A DNA stretch of 64,000 nucleotides from Lysinibacillus fusiformis (GTDB lineage: Bacteria; Bacillota; Bacilli; Bacillales_A; Planococcaceae), in assembly GCF_002845985.1 (NCBI RefSeq), contig NZ_PDFK01000012.1, positions 1 through 64,000 on the forward strand, in the 5' to 3' direction. Below the pieces are notes generated by a model. That model was not told where the DNA came from, ran no database searches, and saw only the letters and a list, made by a program, of their open reading frames with translations. Shown one piece after another: positions 16,691 through 26,013 of this stretch (position 1 is the stretch's first letter; each line of letters starts with the position of its first letter). A program made the translations under genes and the position numbers.

Positions 16691-17908
16691 GTGGACAATG
16701 ATCTGAAGCGAGAAAACGATGTGCCTACTATAAATCAACAGTCTTCCATGTCTCGAGCTATAACATTATTATTCGCAACAGCCTGTGGAATGTCTGTAGC
16801 CAATATTTATTTTGCACAGCCGCTGCTCGATCAATTGTCAAATGAGTTTACTATTGATCACTCGATTATTGGTGTTGTTATTACCATCACGCAAATCTTT
16901 TATGGCTTAGGTTTATTACTCTTAGTGCCTCTAGGAGATTTACTCAATCAGCGCCGATTGATTATTGGACAGATGCTACTGTCCATAACGGCTTTGGTTA
17001 TAGTAGGCACTGCGTCCTATAGCGCAGTACTTTTCACAGGTATGGCTTTGGTAGGTCTACTTGCAGTTGTGACGCAGACACTTGTGGCATTTGCGGCTAC
17101 TATGGCTTCCCCTACAGAACGAGGTCGTGTTGTTGGTATTGTCACGAGCGGAATCGTCATTGGCATACTGCTCGCTCGGACCTTCGCTGGTCTCTTAACT
17201 GATCTGGCTGGCTGGCGGTCCGTTTATCTAGTCTCTGCCACTCTTATGTTTTTAATGGTCTGTATATTTCTAAAAGTGTTACCTAAAGTGGAGCGTGAAG
17301 TAAAAGCCCTATCCTACTTTCAGCTAATTAAATCCGTATTTATGTTGTTCATTCAAGAAAGAACTTTACGTATCCGCTCGGTTTTAGCCATGCTAATTTT
17401 TGCTGATTTCAGTATTTTATGGACGCCAATTGTTCTGCCACTTAGTGCCCCACCGTTAACACTGTCACACAGTGTCATTGGTGCTTTTGGTCTTATTGGA
17501 GTGGCTGGTGCATTAGCTGCCGCACAGGCAGGAAAATTTGCTGACCGGGGTTATGGACAAAAAACAACAGGGATTGCTTTAGTGCTACTACTCATTTCAT
17601 GGTTGTTTATAAATTATCTAGAAAAGTCGTTATTTGCATTAGTTGTTGGTATTATCTTGCTGGATTTGGCCGTACAGGCAATTCATGTCACTAATCAGAC
17701 GATGATTCTTCCATTGCGTGCAGAAGCGCGAAGTCGACTTACCGCTGGTTACATGGTGTTCTACTCCATCGGCAGCGCTGGCGGTTCAATCGCTTCTACA
17801 CAGACATATGCACACTTTGGCTGGGAAGGGGTTTGCTTACTTGGAGCTTCTATCAGTACAATTGCCCTTATTTTTTGGGTAATGACTAGACGATTCACAA
17901 AATATTGA
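16691..17908 (+). CDS. MFS efflux transporter
   Basis: A 405-residue, 12-helix major facilitator (drug:H+ antiporter type). The opening ATACGMSVANIYFAQPLLDQL, the loop 2-3 motif GDLLNQRR (motif A variant) and ERGRVVGIVTSG (about 135) are typical of the YnfM/AraJ-like exporter group. GTG 16691 is preferred since GGAGG lies seven bases before it; an ATG at 16673 is upstream of that site. It is the first gene of an operon with a flavin monooxygenase and an esterase. The set suggests export or breakdown of a xenobiotic, controlled by the divergent TetR protein. Confidence 0.85.
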   Translation: MDNDLKRENDVPTINQQSSMSRAITLLFATACGMSVANIYFAQPLLDQLSNEFTIDHSIIGVVITITQIFYGLGLLLLVPLGDLLNQRRLIIGQMLLSITALVIVGTASYSAVLFTGMALVGLLAVVTQTLVAFAATMASPTERGRVVGIVTSGIVIGILLARTFAGLLTDLAGWRSVYLVSATLMFLMVCIFLKVLPKVEREVKALSYFQLIKSVFMLFIQERTLRIRSVLAMLIFADFSILWTPIVLPLSAPPLTLSHSVIGAFGLIGVAGALAAAQAGKFADRGYGQKTTGIALVLLLISWLFINYLEKSLFALVVGIILLDLAVQAIHVTNQTMILPLRAEARSRLTAGYMVFYSIGSAGGSIASTQTYAHFGWEGVCLLGASISTIALIFWVMTRRFTKY

Positions 17909-17930
17909 TTTAACTTAGGAGAGATAACAA

Positions 17931-19004
17931 ATGGAAATAGGAATTACTTCTTTCGTAGAAACAAAACCAGATGTTCATAGTGGCGAGGTAATTAGTCATG
18001 CACAGCGTTTACGTGAAGTAGTGGAGGAAATCATTCTTGCAGATCAAGTAGGATTGGATGTGTTTGGCGTTGGCGAGCACCATCGAGAAGATTATGCTGC
18101 TTCCTCCCCAGCAATGGTGTTATCAGCTGCCGCTCCACAAACGAAAAAAATTCGATTAACAAGTGCCGTGACAGTTCTTTCTTCTGCCGATCCCGTACGT
18201 GTCTTTCAGGATTTTTCTACTTTAGACGGACTATCAAATGGGCGTGCGGAGATTATGGCTGGCCGTGGATCCTTTATCGAATCTTTCCCCCTATTTGGCT
18301 ACAATTTAAATGATTATGATGAACTGTTTGAAGAACATTTGGACTTATTACTCAAAATTCGCGAGTCAGAAAAAGTAGTATGGGAAGGGAAGCATCGACC
18401 AGCGATCAATAATTTAGGTGTGTATCCAAGACCTGTTCAAAAGTCTTTACCCATTTGGGTTGGTAGTGGAGGAAATCAACAATCAGCCATTCGGGCAGGA
18501 ATTTTAGGATTACCCCTTATGCTAGCAATCATTGGTGGCAGTCCTATGCAGTTTGCTCCAATCGTACAACTTTATAAAAAAGCTGCTGCTCATGCAGGTC
18601 ATGATTTATCTAAGCTTCGGGTAGGCTCCCATTCGATAGGTTTCGTTGGCCCGAATAACGAGTGGGCAGCAGATACATTTTTCCCATCTACACAGGCGGG
18701 CATGAATAAACTGGGCAAAGAACGGGGTTGGTCGTATTATGATCGTTCTAGCTATGATGCTGCACGTAGTTTTGAAGGGGCATTATATGTCGGTGATTCA
18801 GAGACAGTTGCTCAGAAAATCATTCATCTTCGTAAACATGTAGGGATCACACGATTTATGTTATACGTACCTTTAAGTACAATGCCACATGATCAAGTCA
18901 TGCAAGCGATAGAACTTCTAGGAACCGAAGTGGCTCCTCGTGTGCGCGAAGAAATTGCCCAATGGGAGGCGAAAATGGCAGTAGAAGGACATCCATTTAT
19001 TTAA
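17931..19004 (+). CDS. LLM-class flavin-dependent oxidoreductase
   Basis: A 357-residue luciferase-like monooxygenase (F420/FMN TIM barrel, bacterial luciferase family). Characteristic segments are FGVGEHHREDYAASSP (about 42-57), LTSAVTVLSSADPVRVFQDF, GRAEIMAGRGSFIESFPLFGY and PIWVGSGG. These enzymes use FMNH2 and O2, typically to oxygenate or cleave small organics. Start ATG 17931 follows TAGGAGAG. It lies 22 bases after the MFS gene and 29 bases before the esterase. The substrate is unknown. Confidence 0.88.
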   Translation: MEIGITSFVETKPDVHSGEVISHAQRLREVVEEIILADQVGLDVFGVGEHHREDYAASSPAMVLSAAAPQTKKIRLTSAVTVLSSADPVRVFQDFSTLDGLSNGRAEIMAGRGSFIESFPLFGYNLNDYDELFEEHLDLLLKIRESEKVVWEGKHRPAINNLGVYPRPVQKSLPIWVGSGGNQQSAIRAGILGLPLMLAIIGGSPMQFAPIVQLYKKAAAHAGHDLSKLRVGSHSIGFVGPNNEWAADTFFPSTQAGMNKLGKERGWSYYDRSSYDAARSFEGALYVGDSETVAQKIIHLRKHVGITRFMLYVPLSTMPHDQVMQAIELLGTEVAPRVREEIAQWEAKMAVEGHPFI

Positions 19005-19033
19005 AAATTCATTACTTTACAGGGAGAATTTAT

Positions 19034-19975
19034 ATGACAATCAATGACCGAATCTTACCCGAATTAAGGCAGGCTTACTCGCAATTTCCAGGCTTTCGCC
19101 TAGACGAAGATTTAGAGTGGAGTCGTCGTCTCTTAGCCCAATCACCATTAGAGGAGTCAGAACTTGTATTTACAACTAATCGTACAATTCCTAGAGGTGA
19201 TGGAGGTGAAATGCTAGTTAAAATATATGAACCCGTTAAACGGAGCAACGATAAACTTCCAGCTATGCTTTGGATTCATGGTGGTGGTTTCGTTATGGGA
19301 CACCCCGATATGGATGATCTTCTATGTGAACGTTTTGTTCAGACCGCTAACTGCGTTGTCGTTTCTGTTGATTATCGACTTGCTCCTGAGCATCCTTATC
19401 CAGCCGCGATTGAAGATTGTTATGCAGGGTTAGTATGGATGACAGCTGAGGCTCCATCACTAGGCATTGATGTTAAACGAGTGGCAATTGCTGGTGCAAG
19501 TGGTGGCGGAGGGCTAACAGCAGCACTAGCATTAATGGCTCGCGATAAGGGAGGGCCTTCAATTATATTTCAAATGCCATTATATCCAATGCTTGATAAC
19601 CGAAATGAAACGCCATCTAGCTATGAGATTACCGATGCTCATGCAACATGGAGTAGATCAAATAATTTGACCGCTTGGCGTATGTACTTAGGAGAAGAAA
19701 AGGACACCAACGAACTTTCTCCGTATGCGGTTCCTTCAAGAGCAGATAATTTAGCAGGATTACCACCAACCTATACATGTATAGGTCAACTTGATTTATT
19801 TCGAGATGAAACCTTTGATTATGTAACACGTCTTGCCCAAGCAGGAGTAGATGTTGAAATAAATCTCTACCCTGGTAGCTTTCATTGCTTTGAAGTCTTT
19901 GTACCTGAAGCCGAGGTAAGTCAGCGTGCAAGTCAGAACTATTTAGATGCAATGGCTCGTGCTCTTCACCCTTAA
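19034..19975 (+). CDS. alpha/beta hydrolase of the HSL-type esterase family
   Basis: A 313-residue cytosolic esterase/lipase. The oxyanion motif HGGGFVMGH (about 81-89), SVDYRLAPEHPYPAAIED, the nucleophile elbow GASGGGG (family norm GDSAGG, here with Ala before Ser), the acidic residue in GQLDLFRDE and the catalytic His in GSFHCFE are all visible. ATG 19034 follows GGGAGAA; an upstream frame extension overlaps the monooxygenase gene and is not used. It is the last gene of the TetR-controlled operon. It probably hydrolyses a carboxylic ester; activity with Ala in the elbow is expected. Confidence 0.87.
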   Translation: MTINDRILPELRQAYSQFPGFRLDEDLEWSRRLLAQSPLEESELVFTTNRTIPRGDGGEMLVKIYEPVKRSNDKLPAMLWIHGGGFVMGHPDMDDLLCERFVQTANCVVVSVDYRLAPEHPYPAAIEDCYAGLVWMTAEAPSLGIDVKRVAIAGASGGGGLTAALALMARDKGGPSIIFQMPLYPMLDNRNETPSSYEITDAHATWSRSNNLTAWRMYLGEEKDTNELSPYAVPSRADNLAGLPPTYTCIGQLDLFRDETFDYVTRLAQAGVDVEINLYPGSFHCFEVFVPEAEVSQRASQNYLDAMARALHP

Positions 19976-20105
19976 TCTACCTTACTGAGAATGTGAAATA
20001 GCCCTTATCATAGTCGTTAAGTAGTTCAGTTGCAATCATAATTGGCAGGAGCATAATTTTCTAAATGAAAGTTGCTGCTCTTGGAATGTTTGAATATGAA
20101 AATTT

Positions 20106-20142
20106 AAAATGCGAAAATGCTTTGACGGTATTTTCGCATTTT
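20106..20142 (+). terminator. intrinsic terminator in the 19976-20319 interval
   Basis: AAAATGCGAAAAT and ATTTTCGCATTTT form a perfect stem about 130 bases after the esterase gene. The remainder of this 344-base gap is AT-rich and shows no ORF with a ribosome site; the promoter of the following MerR gene should lie in its last 100 bases. Confidence 0.75.
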
Positions 20143-20319
20143 ATAATTATAACAATTTAGTTATGATGACTTTGTTGATAAAAACTTCACAGCTATGCAA
20201 GTCCAATTCCTCAATTTATGGCAAGTTTATCGTAAAATAAAATAATGACTTTTTTTATCATCAAATGAACTATGATGTTAAAATTACTATAAAGTGATCC
20301 AATCAGGAGGTGTAATCAT

Positions 20320-21282
20320 TTGGAAGAAAAATATACTATAGGTGAAACAGCTAAAATAATAGGTTCTACTATAAAAACAGTTCGTTACTATGATGAAATT
20401 GGGTTGCTAAAACCTACAAGTTATACTGATGGTGGACATCGATTATACACAGTGAAAGATATATGGCGTCTTGAAATGATTACAAACCTGCGTTATTTGG
20501 ATTTTGGAATTGATGATATAAGCAAAATGATATCTGAGGAGCTATCAGTCACTAGAATACTTGATTGGCAGATTGAATCGATGGAAACACAGGTTAATAC
20601 GCTTATGGATATGATATCAATTTTGCGTCAAGCAAAGGAACATAATGGGGATTCATTGCAGTGTATTCATGATTTAGTGAATGCACGAACAATTAAAGCT
20701 GAAAATAAAAAACAATTTATCGATAAAAAAGTGCAAGAAATACAATTCTTAAATGGCATTCCAAAAGAGTGGAAAGATTCGTTTTTTTATTATTTTGACA
20801 AATACATTATTAATCAGGTGAAAGGCTCCGCCAAACAAACCGCTGCTTGGCATGAGTTGCAGGAGCTCATAAATGATCCGCAGTTTATAAAAGACCTGAA
20901 AAATACTGAATTTCTGTACATGAATATTGTTCATCAGCCAAAATACAATGCTACAACATTGGTCAGAAAGCTCGAAAACATCCATGATCGATTGAATAAG
21001 GCGTTGAAACAAAAATCGCCTGCCAGCAGTCCGGTTGTACAGGCCATTGTCGATGATACTGCTAGGCTGTATACGAACTCAGAGCATTTGGACAATAAAG
21101 AAGATTACTTCCATTACTTTGTAAAATATATTCAAAGAACCAAAACCAAACGACTCGAACGATGTGAAACGTTATGTGCCATTCTAAGCCCACAATACTA
21201 CCAACTCTCAAAAGCTAATCAATTACTATTTCAAGGAATAGAATGGCGACTTGAACATATGGAAAACTCAGAACGAGAATAA
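20320..21282 (+). CDS. MerR-family regulator with long helical C-terminus
   Basis: A 320-residue protein. The N-terminal winged helix (EEKYTIGETAKIIGSTIKTVRYYDEIGLL...) and dimer helix occupy about residues 1-115. Residues about 125-320 are helical and of no recognised effector type (TipAS or GyrI motifs are not seen). Start TTG 20320 lies after AGGAGGTG. It stands alone between terminators, so a target is not obvious; the neighbouring convergent PAF-acetylhydrolase-like gene is a candidate only by proximity. Confidence 0.8.
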   Translation: MEEKYTIGETAKIIGSTIKTVRYYDEIGLLKPTSYTDGGHRLYTVKDIWRLEMITNLRYLDFGIDDISKMISEELSVTRILDWQIESMETQVNTLMDMISILRQAKEHNGDSLQCIHDLVNARTIKAENKKQFIDKKVQEIQFLNGIPKEWKDSFFYYFDKYIINQVKGSAKQTAAWHELQELINDPQFIKDLKNTEFLYMNIVHQPKYNATTLVRKLENIHDRLNKALKQKSPASSPVVQAIVDDTARLYTNSEHLDNKEDYFHYFVKYIQRTKTKRLERCETLCAILSPQYYQLSKANQLLFQGIEWRLEHMENSERE

Positions 21283-21312
21283 TTGAGGGCTAAACACCCT
21301 CAACTATTCTCT
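21283..21312. terminator. bidirectional terminator
   Basis: TTGAGGG pairs with CCCTCAA, extended outward by AGAATA/TATTCT, between convergent genes. Confidence 0.75.
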
Positions 21313-21319
21313 TTAGCAG

Positions 21320-22753
21320 TCAACCTTTCTGCAACGTAAACTCTGGATAATCCCCAATATTTTGCTCTAATAGTTTAAATGGCTGATGCTTTAAATAATG
21401 ATTAAAGAAATCCAATGAATAGTCGTTAATCAAACGGTAAGCCTTTTGGATGTCGACCCCTTCCATCCGTTCATAAAGTGGTGAAAACAGATATAAATCA
21501 GAGAAGCCCATATGCTTCATATTTTTAATCTTCATCCAATAGTTCCCACCCACAGTTACATACTCATACCGTGGTAGAGTTTCGTTTACAAACTCAATGA
21601 ACTCCTTACCATCCGTTTCCTTCGCTTCTCTGATTGAGTCATCAGCACTCATCATCATAAATGGCTTCTTCAGCCCATCTGCAGGAACTCGGAGTTTTCC
21701 ATATAGAACGCCGTCCATATTAAGAGCTGCTTTTATTCTTGAATCTGTCATTAGCATTTGGGTGCTCGTTGCCCCACCAAAGGAATGGCCAAACATACCT
21801 ATATTCTCCATATCCATTCGACCTGTAAAGCGGTTTTCAGGATCGTTTTGAGCCAACTGCTCTACTTGATCCAGCACAAATTTAGCATCTTCAACCCAAC
21901 CCTCATTTGCTTTATCTAAATATGCGATTGATTCCGTTTTTTGTGGGACGTAATTTGCTATACGACCATCAGAAAAAACGGAAGTAGTGCTACTATAAGT
22001 ATGATCTATACCTACCACAATGTAGCCTTGACTGACTAGTTGCTCAATTTGAAAAGTGTTCTGATTTTTATGCCCACTAAAGCCATGAGAGAAAAGGAGT
22101 ACTGGATAGGTTGTTTCCTGATTAGAAATCTCAGCGTTCTCAATAGCATGTGTCTTGACATAACCAAAATTTGTGAATAAAAACTTCGGTAAATTTAGAA
22201 TTTTACTATACCCCTCTGCAAAAACAGCAGAATCGGAAATATAAGGAGCCGTATTACCTTTAGCATTCGTATCAGCAGGATACCAGATCTGTACCATTAA
22301 TTCGCGTTTGTCGCCAAGCTCTGGTGTGAGAGTCTCTTCCCTCTTAGTATCTTCCCAATCGTAGGTGACTGTTCCAATTTGGTACGGACCCGCTGGCTTT
22401 TCAAAGGTAAATACCGGAAGAACGATAGGCAGACTAACTGCTATGGCAGAATAAAGTACAGCTAATGTTGAATTCAGAACAACACGTAATCGGCGCATAC
22501 TTGATTGTTGTTCTTTTTGAACTTTTGGGTTAAAAAAGTGCCTTATCACAACAACAACGAGAAAAAATAATGTCATCAAATAAGTCGGTATCATTTGCCA
22601 CCGCATCCCTTCAATGATTCCATGGACAAGTAGAAATAGCATAGACATACCACCAGCTATCAGTATTCCTCGCTGTGACTTGTTTCTACCAAAAACTAAC
22701 CAACCTAGTAAAACAATATTAAAGATGACATAAAACAATTCAATAGACCTCAT
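21320..22753 (-). CDS. membrane-anchored alpha/beta hydrolase, PAF-acetylhydrolase-like
   Basis: A 477-residue protein. The first about 115 residues hold three to four membrane helices; residues about 130-470 form an alpha/beta hydrolase of the platelet-activating-factor acetylhydrolase isoform II type. Visible are the oxyanion region LLFSHGFSGHKNQ, GIDHTYSS, and the nucleophile elbow GMFGHSFGGATS. A later Asp (MMSADDS) and His (NMKHMGF) could complete the triad. The start is ATG 22753, after AGGAGGTTTT; a longer frame has no ribosome site. The catalytic part is probably outside or at the membrane surface. It is divergent from the IclR gene, with 258 bp between. A phospholipid or ester substrate is inferred. 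Confidence 0.83.
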   Translation of the reverse strand: MRSIELFYVIFNIVLLGWLVFGRNKSQRGILIAGGMSMLFLLVHGIIEGMRWQMIPTYLMTLFFLVVVVIRHFFNPKVQKEQQSSMRRLRVVLNSTLAVLYSAIAVSLPIVLPVFTFEKPAGPYQIGTVTYDWEDTKREETLTPELGDKRELMVQIWYPADTNAKGNTAPYISDSAVFAEGYSKILNLPKFLFTNFGYVKTHAIENAEISNQETTYPVLLFSHGFSGHKNQNTFQIEQLVSQGYIVVGIDHTYSSTTSVFSDGRIANYVPQKTESIAYLDKANEGWVEDAKFVLDQVEQLAQNDPENRFTGRMDMENIGMFGHSFGGATSTQMLMTDSRIKAALNMDGVLYGKLRVPADGLKKPFMMMSADDSIREAKETDGKEFIEFVNETLPRYEYVTVGGNYWMKIKNMKHMGFSDLYLFSPLYERMEGVDIQKAYRLINDYSLDFFNHYLKHQPFKLLEQNIGDYPEFTLQKG

Positions 22754-23011
22754 AATAAAAACCTCCTTGTTTTTTTGATCTTGCTGATTCAAATCAAAGT
22801 GTATTACCTCCAGTAAGAGGAGAATCAACAATCAATACAAAAAAACACTGACATTTTTTATAATTGTCCACCATTTTACAAATTTAAGGTTGTATATTAT
22901 TAAAATAAAAATTGAGCAGTTATAAAAAATTGTCTTTATAATATCAATAAAGAACTATGAATATTTCACAGGTACAGGTTAAATTATTTTAGAAGTTAGG
23001 AGAGGACAGAA

Positions 23012-23764
23012 ATGGATTCCTATGAAGTATCGACATTAAAAAAGGGCCTTTTGATATTGGATGTATTACGACAAAAGCATGCTCTTACATTGACTGAAAT
23101 TATGGAAGAGTTATCACTGAATAAGACATCGGTTTTTCGCATGCTTTATACTTTGGAAAAAATGAATTATGTTAATAAATATAATAAATACTATCAATTA
23201 AATCCTCATATTTTTAGAGATGAACATCTATATTGGCATCAAGATATTGAATGGACTTCCCTTGTAGCACCCTATCAATTAGCCCGACAAGAAGAAATAA
23301 CTACTTATATTGGTATTTTAGAAGATTGTGAAATGGTGATAAAAAATGTCATCAGGGAGCCATTTGAACAACCTTTTTTTCAAGCAATCGATACTCGAAC
23401 ACCCATGCATTCAAGTGCACTTGGAAAAGTAGTCTTAGCTCACCTACCCATAGAAACGCAACATGACATGTTAAATAGTATAAGACTTCATCCACTTACA
23501 TCAAAAACCTTCTATGATTATGGTTTATTAATTCCTCACTTACAGGTTATTAAAGCACAAGGATACGCTGTTGATAATGAAGAAACCAATCTAGGTAAAT
23601 GTTGTATTGCAGTACCTATCTATGTCAATAAAGAAGTAATAGGTGCCATTGCCCTACACGGTTCGACGGAGCAAATAAAGAAAGCGGCCATTCGTTCTTT
23701 TGTAAAAAAATTAGTCGAGGCAAGTAAAAAATTAACAGCGGAAATTGATTATCTTTTAACATAG
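23012..23764 (+). CDS. IclR-family regulator
   Basis: A 250-residue regulator. An N-terminal winged helix (LKKGLLILDVLRQKHALTLTEIMEELSLNKTSVFRMLYTLEKM; about 8-55) is followed by the IclR effector domain (about 70-245), with PMHSSALGKVVLAHLP and the C-terminal CIAVPIYVNKEVIGAIALHG typical. ATG 23012 follows TTAGGAGAGG. The aldo/keto reductase gene starts 142 bases downstream on the same strand and is the natural candidate target. IclR proteins usually sense small carboxylates or sugars; the ligand is unknown. Confidence 0.87.
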   Translation: MDSYEVSTLKKGLLILDVLRQKHALTLTEIMEELSLNKTSVFRMLYTLEKMNYVNKYNKYYQLNPHIFRDEHLYWHQDIEWTSLVAPYQLARQEEITTYIGILEDCEMVIKNVIREPFEQPFFQAIDTRTPMHSSALGKVVLAHLPIETQHDMLNSIRLHPLTSKTFYDYGLLIPHLQVIKAQGYAVDNEETNLGKCCIAVPIYVNKEVIGAIALHGSTEQIKKAAIRSFVKKLVEASKKLTAEIDYLLT

Positions 23765-23906
23765 GTTTGTATCTTAGAAGATTAATAAGCTATGCTCCTT
23801 TGCAATAAAAATGCTTTTGTTTCTATATATGAAACTATTAGTATAGATGTTTGTAAAAATAGGTTTTTATCCTATTCTTGTTATAGAAAAACGAGGAGGT
23901 AAGAAG

Positions 23907-24839
23907 ATGAAATTCCATACATTAAAGAAAACTAATATCCGTATTTCAGAAATTGGTCTTGGAACAAATGCTGTTGGTGGTCATAATTTATTTGAAAGCT
24001 TAAATGAACAAGATGGAAAGGAGCTAGTGACAACAGCCCTAGATCTTGGAATAACTTTTATTGATACAGCAGACATTTATGGTAAAGGGCGTTCAGAGGA
24101 AATCGTTGGGGATGTTTTGAAAAACTATCGTAGGGAAGATTTCGTTTTGGCAACAAAGGCAGCTAAACGTTGGTTTGAAGATGGTACAGTAACAGTAGAT
24201 AATCATCCAAAATATCTACGACAAGCTTTTGAAAATAGCTTAAATCGCCTCCAATTGGATTATGTAGATCTATACTATTTGCACTTCCCTGATAACGAAA
24301 CACCTCTTGTTGAATCGATTGGAGAATTATCGCGCTTAAAAGAAGAAGGTAAAATCGGAGCAATAGGAATTTCTAACGTAACATTAGATCAATTAATCGA
24401 AGCAAATATGCATAATGATATTTCAGTCTTACAATCTCCTTATAATATGTTAAACCGTTCAGCCGAACAAGATTTACTGCCATATTGTATAAAAAATGAT
24501 ATTTCATTTATTCCTTATGGACCACTCTCATATGGTCTACTTGGTGGCAAGTATACAAAAGATTTTAAACTAGGCGCAGGGGACTGGCGAGTTTCAAACC
24601 CTTTATTCCACGGTGAACTGTTTGAACAAACATTAGTTAAAGTAGAGGCGTTAAAGGAAGTAGCAGCAGAAAAACAAACAACATTACCAAATCTGGCTCT
24701 TGCTTGGTTATTAGCCCAAGACGGTGTTGATGCCGTTATCCCAGGAGGAAAGCATAAAAGCCAAGTAGCTATCAATGTGGAAGCAACGGATGTCCTGTTA
24801 ACAAATGAAGATTTAATGAAAATAGAAGGAATTTTATAA
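23907..24839 (+). CDS. aldo/keto reductase
   Basis: A 310-residue NADPH-dependent aldo/keto reductase (TIM barrel). The tetrad is visible: Asp/Tyr in FIDTADIYGKGRSEEIVG, Lys in VLATKAAKRW and His in YYLHFPDNETP; the cofactor end has IPGGKHKSQVAIN. The start at ATG 23907 follows GAGGAGGT; a frame extension to 23847 has no such site. It follows the IclR gene and ends in a strong terminator, suggesting a two-gene module for handling a sugar or carbonyl compound. It resembles YqkF/YajO-type reductases; the substrate is not assignable. Confidence 0.87.
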   Translation: MKFHTLKKTNIRISEIGLGTNAVGGHNLFESLNEQDGKELVTTALDLGITFIDTADIYGKGRSEEIVGDVLKNYRREDFVLATKAAKRWFEDGTVTVDNHPKYLRQAFENSLNRLQLDYVDLYYLHFPDNETPLVESIGELSRLKEEGKIGAIGISNVTLDQLIEANMHNDISVLQSPYNMLNRSAEQDLLPYCIKNDISFIPYGPLSYGLLGGKYTKDFKLGAGDWRVSNPLFHGELFEQTLVKVEALKEVAAEKQTTLPNLALAWLLAQDGVDAVIPGGKHKSQVAINVEATDVLLTNEDLMKIEGIL

Positions 24840-24841
24840 TA

Positions 24842-24891
24842 AAAAATGAGAAAAGAGAGGATTTTTGCAAATTCGCTCTTTTCTCATTTTT
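24842..24891. terminator. bidirectional terminator
   Basis: AAAAATGAGAAAAGAG and CTCTTTTCTCATTTTT form a 16-bp stem between the convergent aldo/keto reductase and dioxygenase genes. Confidence 0.85.
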
Positions 24892-25001
24892 ATTATATTT
24901 TAGCTTTGTGCTCTATCGCAATTTTAGCGTAGTTTGACTGTGCAATTCTGCTAACAGCCTGTCATTTTCTTGGATTATTGGAAATTAAGCGACTCCTCTT
25001 C

Positions 25002-25940
25002 TTAATCCAATTTACGCACTTTAATCGGGATTAATGTTCTTTCTAATTGTTCACGATGCTGTTCGTACTGAAGTGGCAACATTAATTGGCTACCCATTGT
25101 CTCAGGTGTTTCGTCATGAGCAAATCCAGGAGGATCTGTAGCGATTTCAAATAGAATTTCGCCAGGGTCACGGAAATAAATCGCATTGAAATAATTACGA
25201 TCTTTGACTTCCGTTACATGCTGTCCATGGTTCATCACATACTCTTGCCATTCTAAATGATCCGTATTATCTTGAGCTCTCCACGCAATATGGTGAACCG
25301 TTCCTACACCCATTTGACCACGTACACCTGCTACTGTTTTTAAATCTACAGTATTACCAATAGCTGCACTTGATTTATAACGAGTATAGTCACCCTCTGT
25401 CGCTACCTGTTCAAGGCCCATCACTTCTGTTAAAACTTTTGCCGTTTCTTCAGGATGACTTGAGTATAGTGTAGCTCCACCAAAACCTTTAATAGCAACC
25501 TCGGGTGTTACCTCACCAAATGTCCATTCATTGAGCTCGCCTTCCGCACGTGCAACTAGTTCAATATGCAAACCATGTGGGTCGTCCAATTGAATGACTT
25601 GCTCACCAAAGCGTTCAGCTTTTTGGAAGGGAATCGAGAATTTTGCTAAGCGATTAATCCAAAATGGAAGTGCCCCTTCTGGTACAACATACGTTGTAAC
25701 GCCAACTTGGCCATCACCAATACGTCCTTGATAAGCATCTGCCCAAGGGAAGAAGGTAATGATTGTGCCTGGTTTTCCACCTTTATCGCCAAAATATAAA
25801 TGATATGTGCCAGGATCATCAAAGTTTACAGTTTGCTTCACTAAACGTAAGCCCAACACACCTGCGTAAAAATCAATATTCTCTTGTGGATGCCCTACGA
25901 TGGCTGTGATATGGTGAATACCTGCTGTATGTTTTTTCAT
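25002..25940 (-). CDS. ring-cleaving dioxygenase, MhqO/MhqE-like (VOC superfamily)
   Basis: A 312-residue enzyme built of two glyoxalase/extradiol dioxygenase modules. Metal ligands fit HHITAIVG (His near residue 9), HHIAWRA (about 218) and the Glu in GEILFEIATDPPGF (about 270). This length and the ATDPPGFAHDE block match the B. subtilis MhqO/MhqE/MhqA-type hydroquinone dioxygenases. It opens electrophilic hydroquinones in the cytosol. ATG 25940 starts MKKHTAGIHH. The gene lies 73 bp after the FMN reductase gene, and both are probably driven from the MhqR-like operator upstream of that gene. Confidence 0.88.
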   Translation of the reverse strand: MKKHTAGIHHITAIVGHPQENIDFYAGVLGLRLVKQTVNFDDPGTYHLYFGDKGGKPGTIITFFPWADAYQGRIGDGQVGVTTYVVPEGALPFWINRLAKFSIPFQKAERFGEQVIQLDDPHGLHIELVARAEGELNEWTFGEVTPEVAIKGFGGATLYSSHPEETAKVLTEVMGLEQVATEGDYTRYKSSAAIGNTVDLKTVAGVRGQMGVGTVHHIAWRAQDNTDHLEWQEYVMNHGQHVTEVKDRNYFNAIYFRDPGEILFEIATDPPGFAHDETPETMGSQLMLPLQYEQHREQLERTLIPIKVRKLD

Positions 25941-26013
25941 GTTAACAAGCCCTTTCGACTATTTTTCTCACCTTTACTGTGCCCAACTACGTCCTACCTC
26001 AAACTGGATAAGC

